Assembly: GCF_010726245.1 (NCBI RefSeq)
Contig: NZ_AP022561.1
Location: 930,001 to 994,000 of the forward strand
DNA length: 64,000 nt
Source of the DNA: Mycolicibacterium aichiense
GTDB lineage: Bacteria; Actinomycetota; Actinomycetes; Mycobacteriales; Mycobacteriaceae
Reading direction: 5' to 3'
This document shows positions 25,593 through 35,827 of the stretch, piece after piece. Made by a program: the position numbers and the translations under genes. Within the stretch, counting starts at the first letter, position 1; each line of letters begins with the position of its first letter. The notes beneath the pieces were generated by a model. That model saw only the letters and a program-made list of their open reading frames with translations, was not told the DNA's origin and made no database searches.

Positions 25593-26678
25593 TCAGCCGA
25601 CGTAGGGGCCGACCGAGAGGCCCCGCTTCGCCAGCCACGGCACCGGATCGGTCCGGTTGGTGCCGCCCAGCAGAACTTCGAAATGCAGATGCGGGCCGGT
25701 CGAGTTGCCCCGGTTGCCCACGGTCGCGATCTGATCGCCGGCGAATACCCGCTGGCCGATCTGGACCGTCCAGGTGTTCACGTGGCCGTAGAGGGTGACC
25801 GTGCCGTCGGAATGGCGGATCTTCACCCAGGCGCCGTACCCGGCCGTCGGCCCGGCGTCGACGACGACACCGTCGGAGGCGGCGACGATGGGCGTCCCGA
25901 TCGGTGCCGCCAGGTCGACGCCGCCGTGCAGCGCACCCCAGCGGTACCCGAAGCCGGAAGTGAAGACGCCCTTTGTCGGCATGACGAACAGCGGCCGCTG
26001 CAACCGGGCTTCGCGCTCTGCGCGTTCCTGGGCGAAGGCCTGTCCGTTGGCCAGTTCCTCGCCGTGCACCGCAGCGTCGGCGACCGGCTTCACCGCGATC
26101 AACTGCACGCCGCGCGGGGTGGTGACCGAGCCGTCCATCGGGGTCTTGTCGGCGGCCAGCACGGTCTGGGTGGTGGTATCCGTGGCGGGCTTGACCGCGG
26201 TGTAGGCGGCCGCGGCGGCGGCGCCCGCGGCCATCGCGGCGATCATCACGCGGCCTTTGACGGCGCCGGTCGGCTGCCTGCGGTGCTGCGGCGTGCGCGG
26301 CAGCACGTCGGTGTTGTCGGTGTTGATGAAGCGCGGTACCTCAGCGCGGTCATCGCGCGGCGCGGCGAACTGGGTGGGTACCGCCAGCCGCAGCGGCTGG
26401 GCGTCGTCGGCGTCGTGCAGATCGTCCAGTTCGGGGCAGCGGGCCACCTGAAGACTGGCGAAAGCGGTGCTCTCGCGGAAATCGATATCGCAGAGATCGC
26501 CGAATTCGTTGAACGGGATGATGTCGGTGACGTCGAGCCGCTCCGGATCCAGGGCTCGCTTGGCTGGCGCTTGGCGATCGAAAGTCCTGGTCAAAGGCTG
26601 CGAGGCCGAAGAAGCTCCGATGAGGGTCGGTGCCGGCCGATGCTGCGTCAAAACTCGATGTCCCTTAGTCGTGACCAA
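25593..26678 (-). CDS. M23 family metallopeptidase, membrane-anchored (Rv0950c-like)
   Basis: Peptidoglycan endopeptidase family (LytM fold). N-terminal about 140 residues are cytoplasmic, then a single TM segment (VMIAAMAAGAAAAAAYTAV), a linker with coiled-coil character, and the M23 domain near residues 235-350 with zinc ligands in HGGVDLAAP and HLHFEV. A complete HxxxD...HxH set suggests an active enzyme. The start is uncertain: the frame opens with TTG at 26678, but TTG 26651 has a better ribosome-binding site (AAGGGA). It may form an operon with the downstream membrane protein (4-bp gap). Confidence 0.92.
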   Translation of the reverse strand: MVTTKGHRVLTQHRPAPTLIGASSASQPLTRTFDRQAPAKRALDPERLDVTDIIPFNEFGDLCDIDFRESTAFASLQVARCPELDDLHDADDAQPLRLAVPTQFAAPRDDRAEVPRFINTDNTDVLPRTPQHRRQPTGAVKGRVMIAAMAAGAAAAAAYTAVKPATDTTTQTVLAADKTPMDGSVTTPRGVQLIAVKPVADAAVHGEELANGQAFAQERAEREARLQRPLFVMPTKGVFTSGFGYRWGALHGGVDLAAPIGTPIVAASDGVVVDAGPTAGYGAWVKIRHSDGTVTLYGHVNTWTVQIGQRVFAGDQIATVGNRGNSTGPHLHFEVLLGGTNRTDPVPWLAKRGLSVGPYVG

Positions 26679-26744
26679 AGCGTTATCTCAGACCCCGACG
26701 ACGTTAACGAAGATCCAACACGGGTCGCAACCCAAGGAGTTATT

Positions 26745-26783
26745 CCGCGGAGGATTGTGAGTTGAATCACTTCAACTCCGCGG
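26745..26783. promoter_or_regulatory. Nested inverted repeats upstream of sucC
   Basis: GAGTTGAA-TCAC-TTCAACTC (26759-26778) is a perfect 8-bp inverted repeat. A longer outer pairing, CCGCGGAG (26745-26752) with CTCCGCGG (26776-26783), overlaps its right arm by three bases. The two pairings exclude each other. The site lies in the 234 bp between the M23 peptidase and sucC, which is otherwise gene-free. Confidence 0.55.
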
Positions 26784-26912
26784 TGAGATGTACCACATGA
26801 GCGGTACGCGAGGACGGAGTCCTCGGAGGGTCTAGATACAGTTCCCCCCGGAGCGACTTCCTTAACACCACTTCGTCAACAAAACAGTCAGCGCCGACCA
26901 GACAGTGAGCTC

Positions 26913-28076
<1,164 letters not shown>

Positions 28077-28090
28077 GGGACTCAGAACCA

Positions 28091-28993
28091 ATGTCTATTT
28101 TCCTGAACAAAGACAACAAGGTCATCGTCCAGGGCATCACCGGCGGCGAAGGCACCAAGCACACCGCGCTGATGCTCAAGGCAGGCACCCAGGTGGTCGG
28201 TGGTGTCAACGCGCGCAAGGCCGGTACCACGGTGTCCCATAAGGACAAAGACGGCAACGACATCGAGCTGCCGGTGTTCGGTTCGGTGGCCGAGGCCATG
28301 AAGGAGACCGGCGCCGACGTGTCGATCGCCTTCGTGCCGCCGGCGTTCTCCAAGGACGCCATCATCGAGGCGATCGACGCCGAGATTCCGCTGCTGGTGG
28401 TCATCACCGAGGGAATCCCGGTGCAGGACAGCGCCTATGCGTGGGCCTATAACGTCGAAAAGGGCGAGAAGACCCGCATCATCGGCCCGAACTGCCCCGG
28501 CATCATCACCCCCGGTGAGGCGCTGGTCGGCATCACGCCGAACAACATCACCGGCAAGGGCCCGATCGGCCTGGTGTCCAAGTCCGGCACGCTGACCTAC
28601 CAGATGATGTACGAGCTGCGCGATCTCGGCTTCTCGACCGCCATCGGCATCGGCGGCGACCCGGTCATCGGTACCACTCACATCGACGCCATCGAGGCGT
28701 TCGAGTCCGATCCCGAGACCAAGCTCATCGTGATGATCGGCGAGATCGGCGGCGACGCCGAGGAGAAGGCCGGCGCGTACATCAAGGCCAACGTCTCCAA
28801 GCCGGTCGTCGGGTACGTCGCCGGGTTCACCGCGCCCGAGGGCAAGACCATGGGCCACGCCGGCGCGATCGTCTCGGACGGCGCAGGCACCGCTCAGGGC
28901 AAGAAGGAGGCCCTCGAGGCCGCCGGGGTCAAGGTCGGCAAGACGCCGTCGGAGACCGCCAACCTGGCCCGGGAGATCCTGGCGGGGCTGTAG
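28091..28993 (+). CDS. sucD: Succinyl-CoA synthetase alpha subunit
   Basis: 300-aa alpha chain that binds CoA and is phosphorylated on histidine. CoA-binding [15 protein letters not shown] N-terminus, [26 protein letters not shown], and the phospho-His region [16 protein letters not shown] with H256. AAGGGACT precedes the ATG. A strong hairpin terminator follows at once. Confidence 0.98.
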   Translation: MSIFLNKDNKVIVQGITGGEGTKHTALMLKAGTQVVGGVNARKAGTTVSHKDKDGNDIELPVFGSVAEAMKETGADVSIAFVPPAFSKDAIIEAIDAEIPLLVVITEGIPVQDSAYAWAYNVEKGEKTRIIGPNCPGIITPGEALVGITPNNITGKGPIGLVSKSGTLTYQMMYELRDLGFSTAIGIGGDPVIGTTHIDAIEAFESDPETKLIVMIGEIGGDAEEKAGAYIKANVSKPVVGYVAGFTAPEGKTMGHAGAIVSDGAGTAQGKKEALEAAGVKVGKTPSETANLAREILAGL

Positions 28994-29001
28994 TTCTGCA
29001 T

Positions 29002-29065
29002 CGAGTGTGCGGTCAGATCGCGAATCCGCTGGGCTTCGCGATCTGGCCGCACTCTCGTTTGTGTT
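29002..29065 (+). terminator. Intrinsic terminator of sucCD
   Basis: A 23-bp stem with two imperfect pairs (29002-29024 with 29035-29057; arms begin CGAGTGTGCGG and end CCGCACTCTCG) and a 10-base loop, followed by TTTGTGTTT. It isolates sucCD from the KstR-controlled gene that follows. Confidence 0.85.
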
Positions 29066-29079
29066 TGGAACACGTTCTA
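29066..29079. promoter_or_regulatory. KstR operator upstream of thiolase-like gene
   Basis: TGGAACACGTTCTA matches TnnAACnnGTTnnA exactly. It covers the likely -35 (TTGGAA, 29065-29070), which lies 18 bp before -10 TAGCCT. Confidence 0.85.
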
Positions 29080-29088
29080 GTTTTCGGT

Positions 29089-29094
29089 TAGCCT
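29089..29094 (+). promoter_or_regulatory. -10 element of thiolase-like gene
   Basis: TAGCCT, eight bases before the ATG at 29103; no Shine-Dalgarno sequence. Confidence 0.45.
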
Positions 29095-29102
29095 GTCGAA
29101 CT

Positions 29103-30635
29103 ATGGTCGATCCGCGTACCCCCGTCATCGTCGGCGTCGGGCAGTTCACCGAGCGCATCGACGACCCGGACTACCGCGGTATGTCGGCGGTCGAACTCGC
29201 CACCGAAGCGGTTCGCGCGGCGCTGGCCGACACCGGGGCGGACGTCGCTGCCGTTGCCAAGTCCATCGAGGTGTTCGCGGGCCTGCGGCAGTTCGAGATC
29301 TGCACGCCGTACGCGACTGCGCCGCTGGGGTGCTCGGACAACTACATCCGCTCGGTCGCCCGCCGCGTCGGCGCCGACCCGAAGCGCGCCGTGCTGGAAT
29401 CGATCGGCGGCAACGGCCCGCAGAAGCTGGTCACCGAGTTCGCCGGCGCCATTGTGGCCGGCGAGATCGAGGTGGCGTTGATCCTCGGGTCGGAGAACGG
29501 CTCGACGCTGAAGACGTTCGCGGGCAAGGCCGATGCACCCGATCACAGCGAAACGGTGGGCGGCCAGCTCGAGGACCGCGGGTACGGCTTCGAGCAGTAC
29601 ATGAGCGAATACACCGCCAACCACGGATTGACCGGTGCCCCGGTGCAGTACGGGCTGCTGGACAACGCGCGGCGCGCACGGCTGGGTCTCGACGTCGACT
29701 CCTACCGGCGCAAGATGGCCGAATTGTTCTCGCCGTTCTCGAAAGTCGCTGCCAAGAACCCGTTTTCGTCGTCACCGGTCGAGCGCTCGGTCGACGAGAT
29801 CGCTACGGTCACCGCCGAGAACCGGATGATCTGCGACCCGTATCCCCGGCTGATGGTGGCCCGCGACACGGTGAATCAGGGCGCCGCCGCGCTGCTGATG
29901 TCGGTGGCCGCCGCTCGCCAACTCGGTGTTCCCGAGGAGAAGTGGGTGTACCTGCACGGGCACGCGGATCAACGCGAGCAGGACCTGCTTGACCGGGCCG
30001 ATGTCGGCGTCAGTTACTCGTCGAAACAGGCTGTGACAGAGGCGCTTCGGGTGGCCGGCATCGGCATCGACGACGTAGCCACCTTCGATCTCTACAGCTG
30101 CTTCCCGTTTCCGGTCTTCGCGGTGTGCGACGACTTCGGGCTGGCCGCCGACGATCCGCGCGGGCTCACCCTCACCGGCGGCCTGCCGTACTTCGGCGGA
30201 CCGGGCAACAGCTATTCACTGCACGGCATTGCCGAGACCGTCGCCGCGATGCGCGACAGGCCAGGCGCTTTCGGGCTGGTCGGCGCCAATGGCGGTGTGA
30301 TGAGCAAGTACTCGGTGGGGGTCTACTCCACCACCCCGGTGGAGTGGGCGCCTGACCGCGGCAAGGAATTGCAGGAGGGCATCGCCGCCTTGCCGAAGGT
30401 GCCGGTCACCCGCAACGCCAACGGCAGCGGCGTGATCGAGACGTACTCGGTGCGCTACGACTGGCCCGAGCGCACCGGGGTCATCATCGGTCGCCTCGAC
30501 GCCGACCTCAGCCGCTTCATGGCCATCACCACTGATCCGGCCCTGGTGGCGCTGATGAGCGACGGCGATCCGCTGGGCGCCGCGATCAACGTCACCGCGG
30601 GCGAGGACGGCAAGAACCGCGCGACGCTGGCTTAG
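29103..30635 (+). CDS. Thiolase-like protein (acetyl-CoA acetyltransferase family) without nucleophilic Cys, KstR-controlled
   Basis: A 510-aa thiolase-superfamily protein, longer than catabolic thiolases (about 400 aa) and like the long Rv1867-type group. It starts MVDPRTPVIVGVGQFTERID. At the position of the acyl-accepting cysteine (NxxCxSG) it reads ESIGGNGPQ, so the Cys is replaced by Gly. Later thiolase features remain (CFPFPVFAVCDDFGL; LPYFGGPGNSYSLHGIAE with the HG histidine; VGANGGVMSKYSVGVYSTTP). It ends with an OB-like SCP/thiolase extension. The role may be non-thiolytic, perhaps aldolase- or transfer-like in sterol side-chain breakdown. The ATG at 29103 follows the operator and -10. 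Confidence 0.85.
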   Translation: MVDPRTPVIVGVGQFTERIDDPDYRGMSAVELATEAVRAALADTGADVAAVAKSIEVFAGLRQFEICTPYATAPLGCSDNYIRSVARRVGADPKRAVLESIGGNGPQKLVTEFAGAIVAGEIEVALILGSENGSTLKTFAGKADAPDHSETVGGQLEDRGYGFEQYMSEYTANHGLTGAPVQYGLLDNARRARLGLDVDSYRRKMAELFSPFSKVAAKNPFSSSPVERSVDEIATVTAENRMICDPYPRLMVARDTVNQGAAALLMSVAAARQLGVPEEKWVYLHGHADQREQDLLDRADVGVSYSSKQAVTEALRVAGIGIDDVATFDLYSCFPFPVFAVCDDFGLAADDPRGLTLTGGLPYFGGPGNSYSLHGIAETVAAMRDRPGAFGLVGANGGVMSKYSVGVYSTTPVEWAPDRGKELQEGIAALPKVPVTRNANGSGVIETYSVRYDWPERTGVIIGRLDADLSRFMAITTDPALVALMSDGDPLGAAINVTAGEDGKNRATLA

Positions 30636-31483
30636 AGCTCCAGTGCGCTGAGCTTGCCCGCCAATCGCTCCACGTAGGCGGCGACCTCGTCGGCCGGCTT
30701 GTCGGGGAGCCCGAACAGCACCTCGGTGACGCCAATGTCCTTCCAGTGCGCCAACTTCTCGGGCACCGGCTTGAAGTCGAGCGCCACGATCTGCGGGGCA
30801 CCGTCGCGACCAGCGGCCGCCCAGGTGTCGTGCAGAAGCTTCACCGGCTCATCGATGTCGAAGTCGCGCGGCGTGGTGATCCAGCCGTCAGCGGAGCGGG
30901 CGATCCACTTGAAGTTCTTCTCAGTGCCTGCGGCGCCGACGAGCACCGGGATGTGCGACTGAACCGGCTTGGGCCACGCCCAGCTCGGGCCGAACTTGAC
31001 GAATTCGCCGTCATATTCGGCTTCTTCCTGCGTCCACAGCGCCCGCATCGCCTCCAGATACTCGCGCAGACATGTGCGGCGGCGGCCGGCCGGCACGCCG
31101 TGGTCGGCCAGCTCGTCGGTGTTCCAGCCGAAGCCGACGCCGAGGCTGACCCGGCCACCGGACAGATGGTCAAGGGTGGCAATCGATTTCGCGAGCGTGA
31201 TCGGATCATGCTCGACCGGCAGCGCCACCGCGGTGGACAACCGCACCTTCGAGGTCACCGCGGCCGCGGTGCCCAGGCTGACCCACGGATCCAGAGTGCG
31301 CATGTAGCGGTCGTCGGGCAGCGACTCGTCACCGGTGGTGGGGTGGGCGGCCTCGCGCTTGACCGGGATGTGCGTGTGCTCGGGCACGTAGAACGTCGTG
31401 AAGCCGTGGTCATCGGCGAGTTTGGCTGCCGCCGCCGGGGCGATGCCGCGGTCACTGGTGAACAGAACGAGCCCGTAATCCAT
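30632..31483 (-). CDS. LLM class F420-dependent oxidoreductase (Rv0953c-like)
   Basis: A 283-aa luciferase-like oxidoreductase starting MDYGLVLFTSDRGIAPAAAA (the family's usual start), with PVEHDPITLAKSIATLDHLSGGRVSLGVGFGWNTDEL and HIPVLVGAAGTEKNFKWIARSADGW. It matches Rv0953c in position and length. TCTAAT seven bases before ATG 31483 supports this start over the ATG at 31492. It shares a TTAG stop-stop overlap with the thiolase-like gene. Substrate unknown. Confidence 0.92.
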   Translation of the reverse strand: MDYGLVLFTSDRGIAPAAAAKLADDHGFTTFYVPEHTHIPVKREAAHPTTGDESLPDDRYMRTLDPWVSLGTAAAVTSKVRLSTAVALPVEHDPITLAKSIATLDHLSGGRVSLGVGFGWNTDELADHGVPAGRRRTCLREYLEAMRALWTQEEAEYDGEFVKFGPSWAWPKPVQSHIPVLVGAAGTEKNFKWIARSADGWITTPRDFDIDEPVKLLHDTWAAAGRDGAPQIVALDFKPVPEKLAHWKDIGVTEVLFGLPDKPADEVAAYVERLAGKLSALEL

Positions 31484-31601
31484 GGGCTGCATTAGAACGA
31501 GTTGCCCAACCCCGGGCAAGGCGGCGTCTCAGTGGGCGACATCTGCACTCTCGGCGAGTAAAAGGGGTGACCCCGCCGGCGGTCGTCGCAACCATGCAAC
31601 C

Positions 31602-32732
31602 ATGACGACCGAACGTATCGCCGAGCACGTGAAATTCGCCTACTGGGTGCCCAACGTCAGTGGTGGCCTGGTCACCAGCACCATCGAGCAACGCACCGAC
31701 TGGGGCTACGAATACAACGTCAAGCTCGCACAGACCGCAGAGAACAACGGCTTCGAATATGCGTTGTCGCAGGTCCGCTACGAGGCCAGCTACGGCGCCG
31801 AATTCCAGCACGAATCCACCAGCTTCTCGCTGGCGCTGTTGCTGGCCACCCAGCGGCTCAAGCTCATCGCCGCCGTCCACCCCGGCCTGTGGCAACCGGG
31901 AGTGCTGGCCAAGCTCGGCGCCACCGCCGACCAGCTGTCGGGCGGCCGCTTCGCCGTCAACGTGGTGTCCGGCTGGTTCAAGGACGAATTCACCCACCTC
32001 GGTGAGCCCTGGCTCGAGCACGACGAGCGTTACCGCAGGACCGCCGAGTTCCTGCAGGTGTTGCGCAAGATATGGACCGAAGACGAGGTGGATTTCCGCG
32101 GTGACTTCTACCGCATCCACGACTTCACCCTGAAACCCAAGCCGCTCAACAGCCCGCAACGGCCCAACCCGGAGATCTTCCAGGGCGGTAACTCCACCGC
32201 CGCGCGGCGCAACGGCGGCCACTACGCCGACTGGTACTTCTCCAACGGCAAGGATTTCGACGGAGTCACCGAGCAACTCGTCGAGGTTCGCGACCACGCC
32301 CGCGACGCCAACCGGGAGGTCAAGTTCGGACTCAACGGCTTCATCATCGCCAGGGACACAGAGCGGGAGGCGAAAGAAACCCTGAGAGAGATCATCGCCA
32401 AGGCCAACCGCCCGGCGGTCGAAGGGTTCCACGCCGCCGTGCAGCAAGCCGGTGCCTCGACCGCCGATAGCCGCGGGATGTGGGCCGACTCGACCTACGA
32501 GGACCTCGTCCAGTACAACGACGGCTTCCGCACCCAGTTGATCGGAACCCCCGAGCAGATCGCCGAGCGGATTGCGGCCTACCGCAAGCGCGGTGTAGAC
32601 CTCATCCTCGGTGGCTTCCTGCACTTTCAGGAGGAGATCGAGTACTTCGGCGCGCGGGTGCTCCCGCTGGTGCGAGAAATCGAGGCAGCCGAAAGCGATT
32701 CGATCGCCGCGCCACTTCAGGCCTCCGCCTGA
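31602..32732 (+). CDS. sfnG: Dimethylsulfone monooxygenase SfnG
   Basis: FMNH2-dependent monooxygenase that oxidises dimethylsulfone to methanesulfinate for sulfur scavenging. The 376-aa protein carries the hallmark SfnG stretches KFAYWVPNVSGGLVTSTIEQ, NVVSGWFKDEFTHLGEPWLEHDERYRR (as motif region), LKPKPL..PEIFQGGNS, EDLVQYNDGF and GFLHFQEEIEYFG. The ATG at 31602 gives the family's normal N-terminus. The oxidoreductase supplying FMNH2 is not adjacent. The 118-bp region before it is shared with the divergent LLM gene. Confidence 0.93.
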   Translation: MTTERIAEHVKFAYWVPNVSGGLVTSTIEQRTDWGYEYNVKLAQTAENNGFEYALSQVRYEASYGAEFQHESTSFSLALLLATQRLKLIAAVHPGLWQPGVLAKLGATADQLSGGRFAVNVVSGWFKDEFTHLGEPWLEHDERYRRTAEFLQVLRKIWTEDEVDFRGDFYRIHDFTLKPKPLNSPQRPNPEIFQGGNSTAARRNGGHYADWYFSNGKDFDGVTEQLVEVRDHARDANREVKFGLNGFIIARDTEREAKETLREIIAKANRPAVEGFHAAVQQAGASTADSRGMWADSTYEDLVQYNDGFRTQLIGTPEQIAERIAAYRKRGVDLILGGFLHFQEEIEYFGARVLPLVREIEAAESDSIAAPLQASA

Positions 32733-32758
32733 CCGGTGACTGCCGGTTGCCAACGGCG

Positions 32759-32773
32759 GCGTGTGACACGCCG
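32759..32773. promoter_or_regulatory. Inverted repeat upstream of Rv0954-like gene
   Basis: GGCGTGT-g-ACACGCC, seven-base perfect arms, in the 169-bp gap after sfnG. It could be an operator or a small hairpin; no T-run follows. Confidence 0.35.
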
Positions 32774-32901
32774 ATGGTCGTGGCGGCCACGGCGCTGTGC
32801 GATAGCGTGGTGTGCGGACGCGACCTGCGGGTCCGTTTGCGAGCCACAACCGACGCAGCGCCGCGGGGGACGCGAGGCGTGACAAGGCTGAAGGAGAGGC
32901 C

Positions 32902-33711
32902 ATGACTTACCCGCCCACGAATCCGGGCTACCAACCGTCGCAGCCGACCGGCCCGTACGGCGCGCCCACGTCGTCGTTCGCGCCGGCCGAGGCCGGACCG
33001 AGCAAGCTGCCGCATTACCTGAACGTCGCCGTCATCGTGCTCGGCCTGGCCGCGTACCTGGCCAGCTTCGGCCCGATCCTCACCGTAAAGGCCGACCTCG
33101 GCCCCTTCGGTGGCGCCGAGCTCACCGGCGGTGGCGGCGGCTACCCGGTGGTGGCGACCTTGGTTGCCGCGCTGCTCGCGGCGGCCGCCCTGCTGCCCAA
33201 GGCCCGGGACTACGGCGGCGTCATCGCCACCGCATCGGTGATCTCGGTGCTGATGGCGATCGCTCAGGTGATCAGCAAGCCGACCGGCTTCTCCGTCGGC
33301 TGGGGACTGTGGCTGCTACTCGCGTTCACCCTGCTGCAGGCCATCGCCGCGGTGGCGGCCCTGCTGCTGGAGGCCGGCATCATCACCGCGCCTGCGCCCC
33401 GGCCCCGCTACGAACAGTTCGGTCAGTACGGCCCGCCTCCCGGTGGCTACTACGGTCAGCCCGGGCCGCAGGGCCCGCCGCAGGGAATCCCGCCGCGGCC
33501 CAATTACCCGTCCCAGTACGGCGGCGGCTACTCGTCCGGTCCGTCGAACTTCGGCGGTGCCCAGAGCGGTCCGCCCACCCCGCCGACCGGTTTCCCGAGC
33601 TTCAGCCCGCCGCCGTCGAGTGGTTCGGGCCAGCAGCAGCCCGCCGGACAGCCGGAACAGCAGCAGCCCCAGGCGCCGTCATCGTCGCCGTCGGGTCAGA
33701 GCCCGTCCTAA
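32902..33711 (+). CDS. Pro/Gly/Gln-rich-tailed membrane protein (DUF5336, Rv0954-like)
   Basis: A 269-aa protein: a short Pro-rich N-terminus (TYPPTNPGYQPSQPTGPYG), four predicted TM helices between about residues 38 and 160, and a long low-complexity cytoplasmic tail of GQYGPPPGGYYGQPGP-like and Gln/Pro/Ser repeats. AAGGAGAGG lies directly before ATG 32902. By synteny it is Rv0954, which I recall as linked to the mycobacterial division machinery. It is followed by perM, another envelope protein. Confidence 0.9.
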   Translation: MTYPPTNPGYQPSQPTGPYGAPTSSFAPAEAGPSKLPHYLNVAVIVLGLAAYLASFGPILTVKADLGPFGGAELTGGGGGYPVVATLVAALLAAAALLPKARDYGGVIATASVISVLMAIAQVISKPTGFSVGWGLWLLLAFTLLQAIAAVAALLLEAGIITAPAPRPRYEQFGQYGPPPGGYYGQPGPQGPPQGIPPRPNYPSQYGGGYSSGPSNFGGAQSGPPTPPTGFPSFSPPPSSGSGQQQPAGQPEQQQPQAPSSSPSGQSPS

Positions 33712-33751
33712 CCGCGCGCTCTTCGCGCACCACGCCTGACCGGCGCGTCGA

Positions 33752-35167
33752 GTGACACGGATGGAGGAGAAGCGGCCAGTCGGCGCGCGCCAAGCGCGCG
33801 ACCTGGTCCGGGTTGCGTTCGGCCCGTCGGTGGTCGCACTTGTGGTGATCGCTGCGGTGACCCTGCTGCAACTCGTCATCGCCAACAGCGACATGACGGG
33901 CACCCTGGGCGCGATCGCCAGCATGTGGCTGGCCGTGCACCAGGTGCCCATCTCGATCGCCGGACACCAGCTTGCGGTGTTGCCGCTGCTGCCGGTGCTG
34001 TTGATGGTGGCGGGCACCGCACGCACCTGCGCCCACGCCACCTCCCCGCGCGCCTCCTGGTTCGTGACCCGCTGGATCGTCGCGTCGGCCATCGGCGGCC
34101 CGCTGTTGTTCGCTGCGATCGCGCTGGCCGTCATCCACGACGCCTCGTCGGTGATCACCGAACTGCAGACCCCCAGCGCGCTGCGCGCATTCTCCGGAGT
34201 GCTGGCCGTGCACGGCCTCGGAGCGCTGATCGGGGTCGGTTCGCAGGTGGGCTGGCGGGCGCTGACCGCACTGCGGTTACCGCTGTGGCTCGGCGACACC
34301 GTGCGGGCCGCCACGGCGGGCCTGCTCGCGCTGCTGGGATTGTCCGGCGCGGTCACCGCGGTGTCGCTGGTCGTGCACTGGGGCACCATGCACGAGCTGT
34401 ACGCGGTCACCGATTCGCTGTTCGGCCAGCTCAGCCTCACCGCGCTGTCCGCGCTGTATGTGCCCAACGTGGTCGTCGGCACGTCGGCGATGGCGGTCGG
34501 GTCGAGCGCCCACATCGGGTTCGCCACATTCAGCTCGTTCACCGTCTTCGGCGGTGACATCCCCGCGGTGCCGATCCTGGCCGCGGTGCCGACCCCACCG
34601 CTCGGGCCGGTCTGGGTTGCGCTGCTGATCGTCGGTGCCGCATCCGGCGTCGCGGTCGGGCAGCAGTGCGCCCGCAGACCGCTGCCCTGGCCGACGGCGC
34701 TGGCGAAAGTGGCGGTCGCATCACTGCTGGCGGCCGTCACGATGGCCGTCCTGGGTTACGCCGGCGGTGGGCAGCTCGGCAATTTCGGCGATGTCGGGGT
34801 GGACCAGGGCACCTTCGGACCGGCGGTGTTCTTCTGGTTCTTCGCCATCGGAGCGCTCACCGTGGTGCTGACCGGCGGCGTGCGGCGCCGCCCGAAGCGG
34901 GTGAAGCCGCCGGCTCCGGCGGCACCGGTCGAGGAACCGCTCGTCGACGACGACCTCGACGGCGAGCTCGCCGCCGACGACGAGGCGCTCACCACGCCCA
35001 TTCCGGACATGGCGGCCGAGCCGGACCCGGACACCGAGGATGAACCGGAACCCGAGCCCGAGCCGGTTCCGCCGCCGCAGCCGGTACGGCCGGCGCCCGA
35101 CCTGGAGGACGTCGAGGACCTGATGGTCGTCGACGACGACATCGAGACCGGGCCGCCCGAGCGTTGA
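33752..35167 (+). CDS. perM: Integral membrane protein PerM (DUF6350, Rv0955-like)
   Basis: A 471-aa polytopic membrane protein (about nine to ten helices between residues 20 and 390) ending in an 80-residue acidic, Pro/Glu/Asp-rich cytoplasmic tail ([31 protein letters not shown]). M. tuberculosis PerM is needed for persistence under Mg limitation and has been tied to divisome stability. Key segment: [21 protein letters not shown]. The start may be GTG 33752 or ATG 33761. It is 40 bp downstream of the Rv0954-like gene and probably cotranscribed. Confidence 0.9.
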   Translation: MTRMEEKRPVGARQARDLVRVAFGPSVVALVVIAAVTLLQLVIANSDMTGTLGAIASMWLAVHQVPISIAGHQLAVLPLLPVLLMVAGTARTCAHATSPRASWFVTRWIVASAIGGPLLFAAIALAVIHDASSVITELQTPSALRAFSGVLAVHGLGALIGVGSQVGWRALTALRLPLWLGDTVRAATAGLLALLGLSGAVTAVSLVVHWGTMHELYAVTDSLFGQLSLTALSALYVPNVVVGTSAMAVGSSAHIGFATFSSFTVFGGDIPAVPILAAVPTPPLGPVWVALLIVGAASGVAVGQQCARRPLPWPTALAKVAVASLLAAVTMAVLGYAGGGQLGNFGDVGVDQGTFGPAVFFWFFAIGALTVVLTGGVRRRPKRVKPPAPAAPVEEPLVDDDLDGELAADDEALTTPIPDMAAEPDPDTEDEPEPEPEPVPPPQPVRPAPDLEDVEDLMVVDDDIETGPPER

Positions 35168-35184
35168 ACCATCGCACGTGCCAC

Positions 35185-35190
35185 TAGGCT
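35185..35190 (+). promoter_or_regulatory. -10 element of purN, probably leaderless
   Basis: TAGGCT, seven bases before the GTG at 35198; no Shine-Dalgarno sequence. Confidence 0.5.
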
Positions 35191-35197
35191 CATCGCC

Positions 35198-35827
35198 GTG
35201 CAGCATCCGATCCACATCCCGCCGAGTGCGCCGGCGCGGCTCGTCGTCCTGGCCTCGGGAACCGGATCGTTGCTGCAGTCGCTGCTGAGCGCGGCCGTCG
35301 GCGACTATCCCGCGCGGGTCGCCGCGGTCGGGGTGGACCGGGACTGCCGCGCCGTCGAGATAGCGCAGGCCGCGTCGATCCCCACGTTCTGCGTGCGGCT
35401 GAAGGACCACCCGAGCCGGGCCGACTGGGACACCGCGATCGCCGACGCCACCGAAGCACACCGCCCCGACCTGATCGTGTCGGCCGGGTTCATGAAAATA
35501 CTTGGGCCGGAATTTCTTTCACGATTCCTGGGTCGCGTCGTCAACACCCATCCGGCGCTGCTCCCGGCGTTTCCGGGCGCTCACGCGGTGCCCGACGCGT
35601 TGGCCTACGGGGTCAAGGTCACCGGGTGCACCGTGCATCTGGTGGACGCCGGCGTGGACACCGGCCCGATCCTGGCTCAGGAACCCATCGAGATTCTCGA
35701 CGACGACAACGAAGACACGTTGCACGAACGCATCAAGGTCACCGAACGGCGGCTGTTGGTGGATGTGCTGGCCGCGCTGGCTCAGCGCGGCGTGACCTGG
35801 AGTGGCAGAAAGGCGACCATAGGATGA
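35198..35827 (+). CDS. purN: Phosphoribosylglycinamide formyltransferase
   Basis: Transfers formyl from 10-formyl-THF to GAR in purine synthesis. 209 aa with [18 protein letters not shown] (phosphate loop), the [14 protein letters not shown] segment, [17 protein letters not shown] (catalytic His and Asn) and [16 protein letters not shown] (catalytic Asp). Its stop overlaps the purH start as ATGA, giving translational coupling. Confidence 0.97.
   Translation: MQHPIHIPPSAPARLVVLASGTGSLLQSLLSAAVGDYPARVAAVGVDRDCRAVEIAQAASIPTFCVRLKDHPSRADWDTAIADATEAHRPDLIVSAGFMKILGPEFLSRFLGRVVNTHPALLPAFPGAHAVPDALAYGVKVTGCTVHLVDAGVDTGPILAQEPIEILDDDNEDTLHERIKVTERRLLVDVLAALAQRGVTWSGRKATIG

Noticed and set aside
31493..31506. 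KstR-like TAGAACGAGTTGCC between the Rv0953c-like gene and sfnG
   Set aside because: The last fixed base is C, not A, and neither gene is an obvious sterol gene; it is one mismatch from the consensus and could be chance.
31533..31601. SAM-type riboswitch before sfnG
   Set aside because: GGGGTGACCCC and CGCAACC words recall S-box elements, but the conserved core order of SAM-I or SAM-IV is not present.
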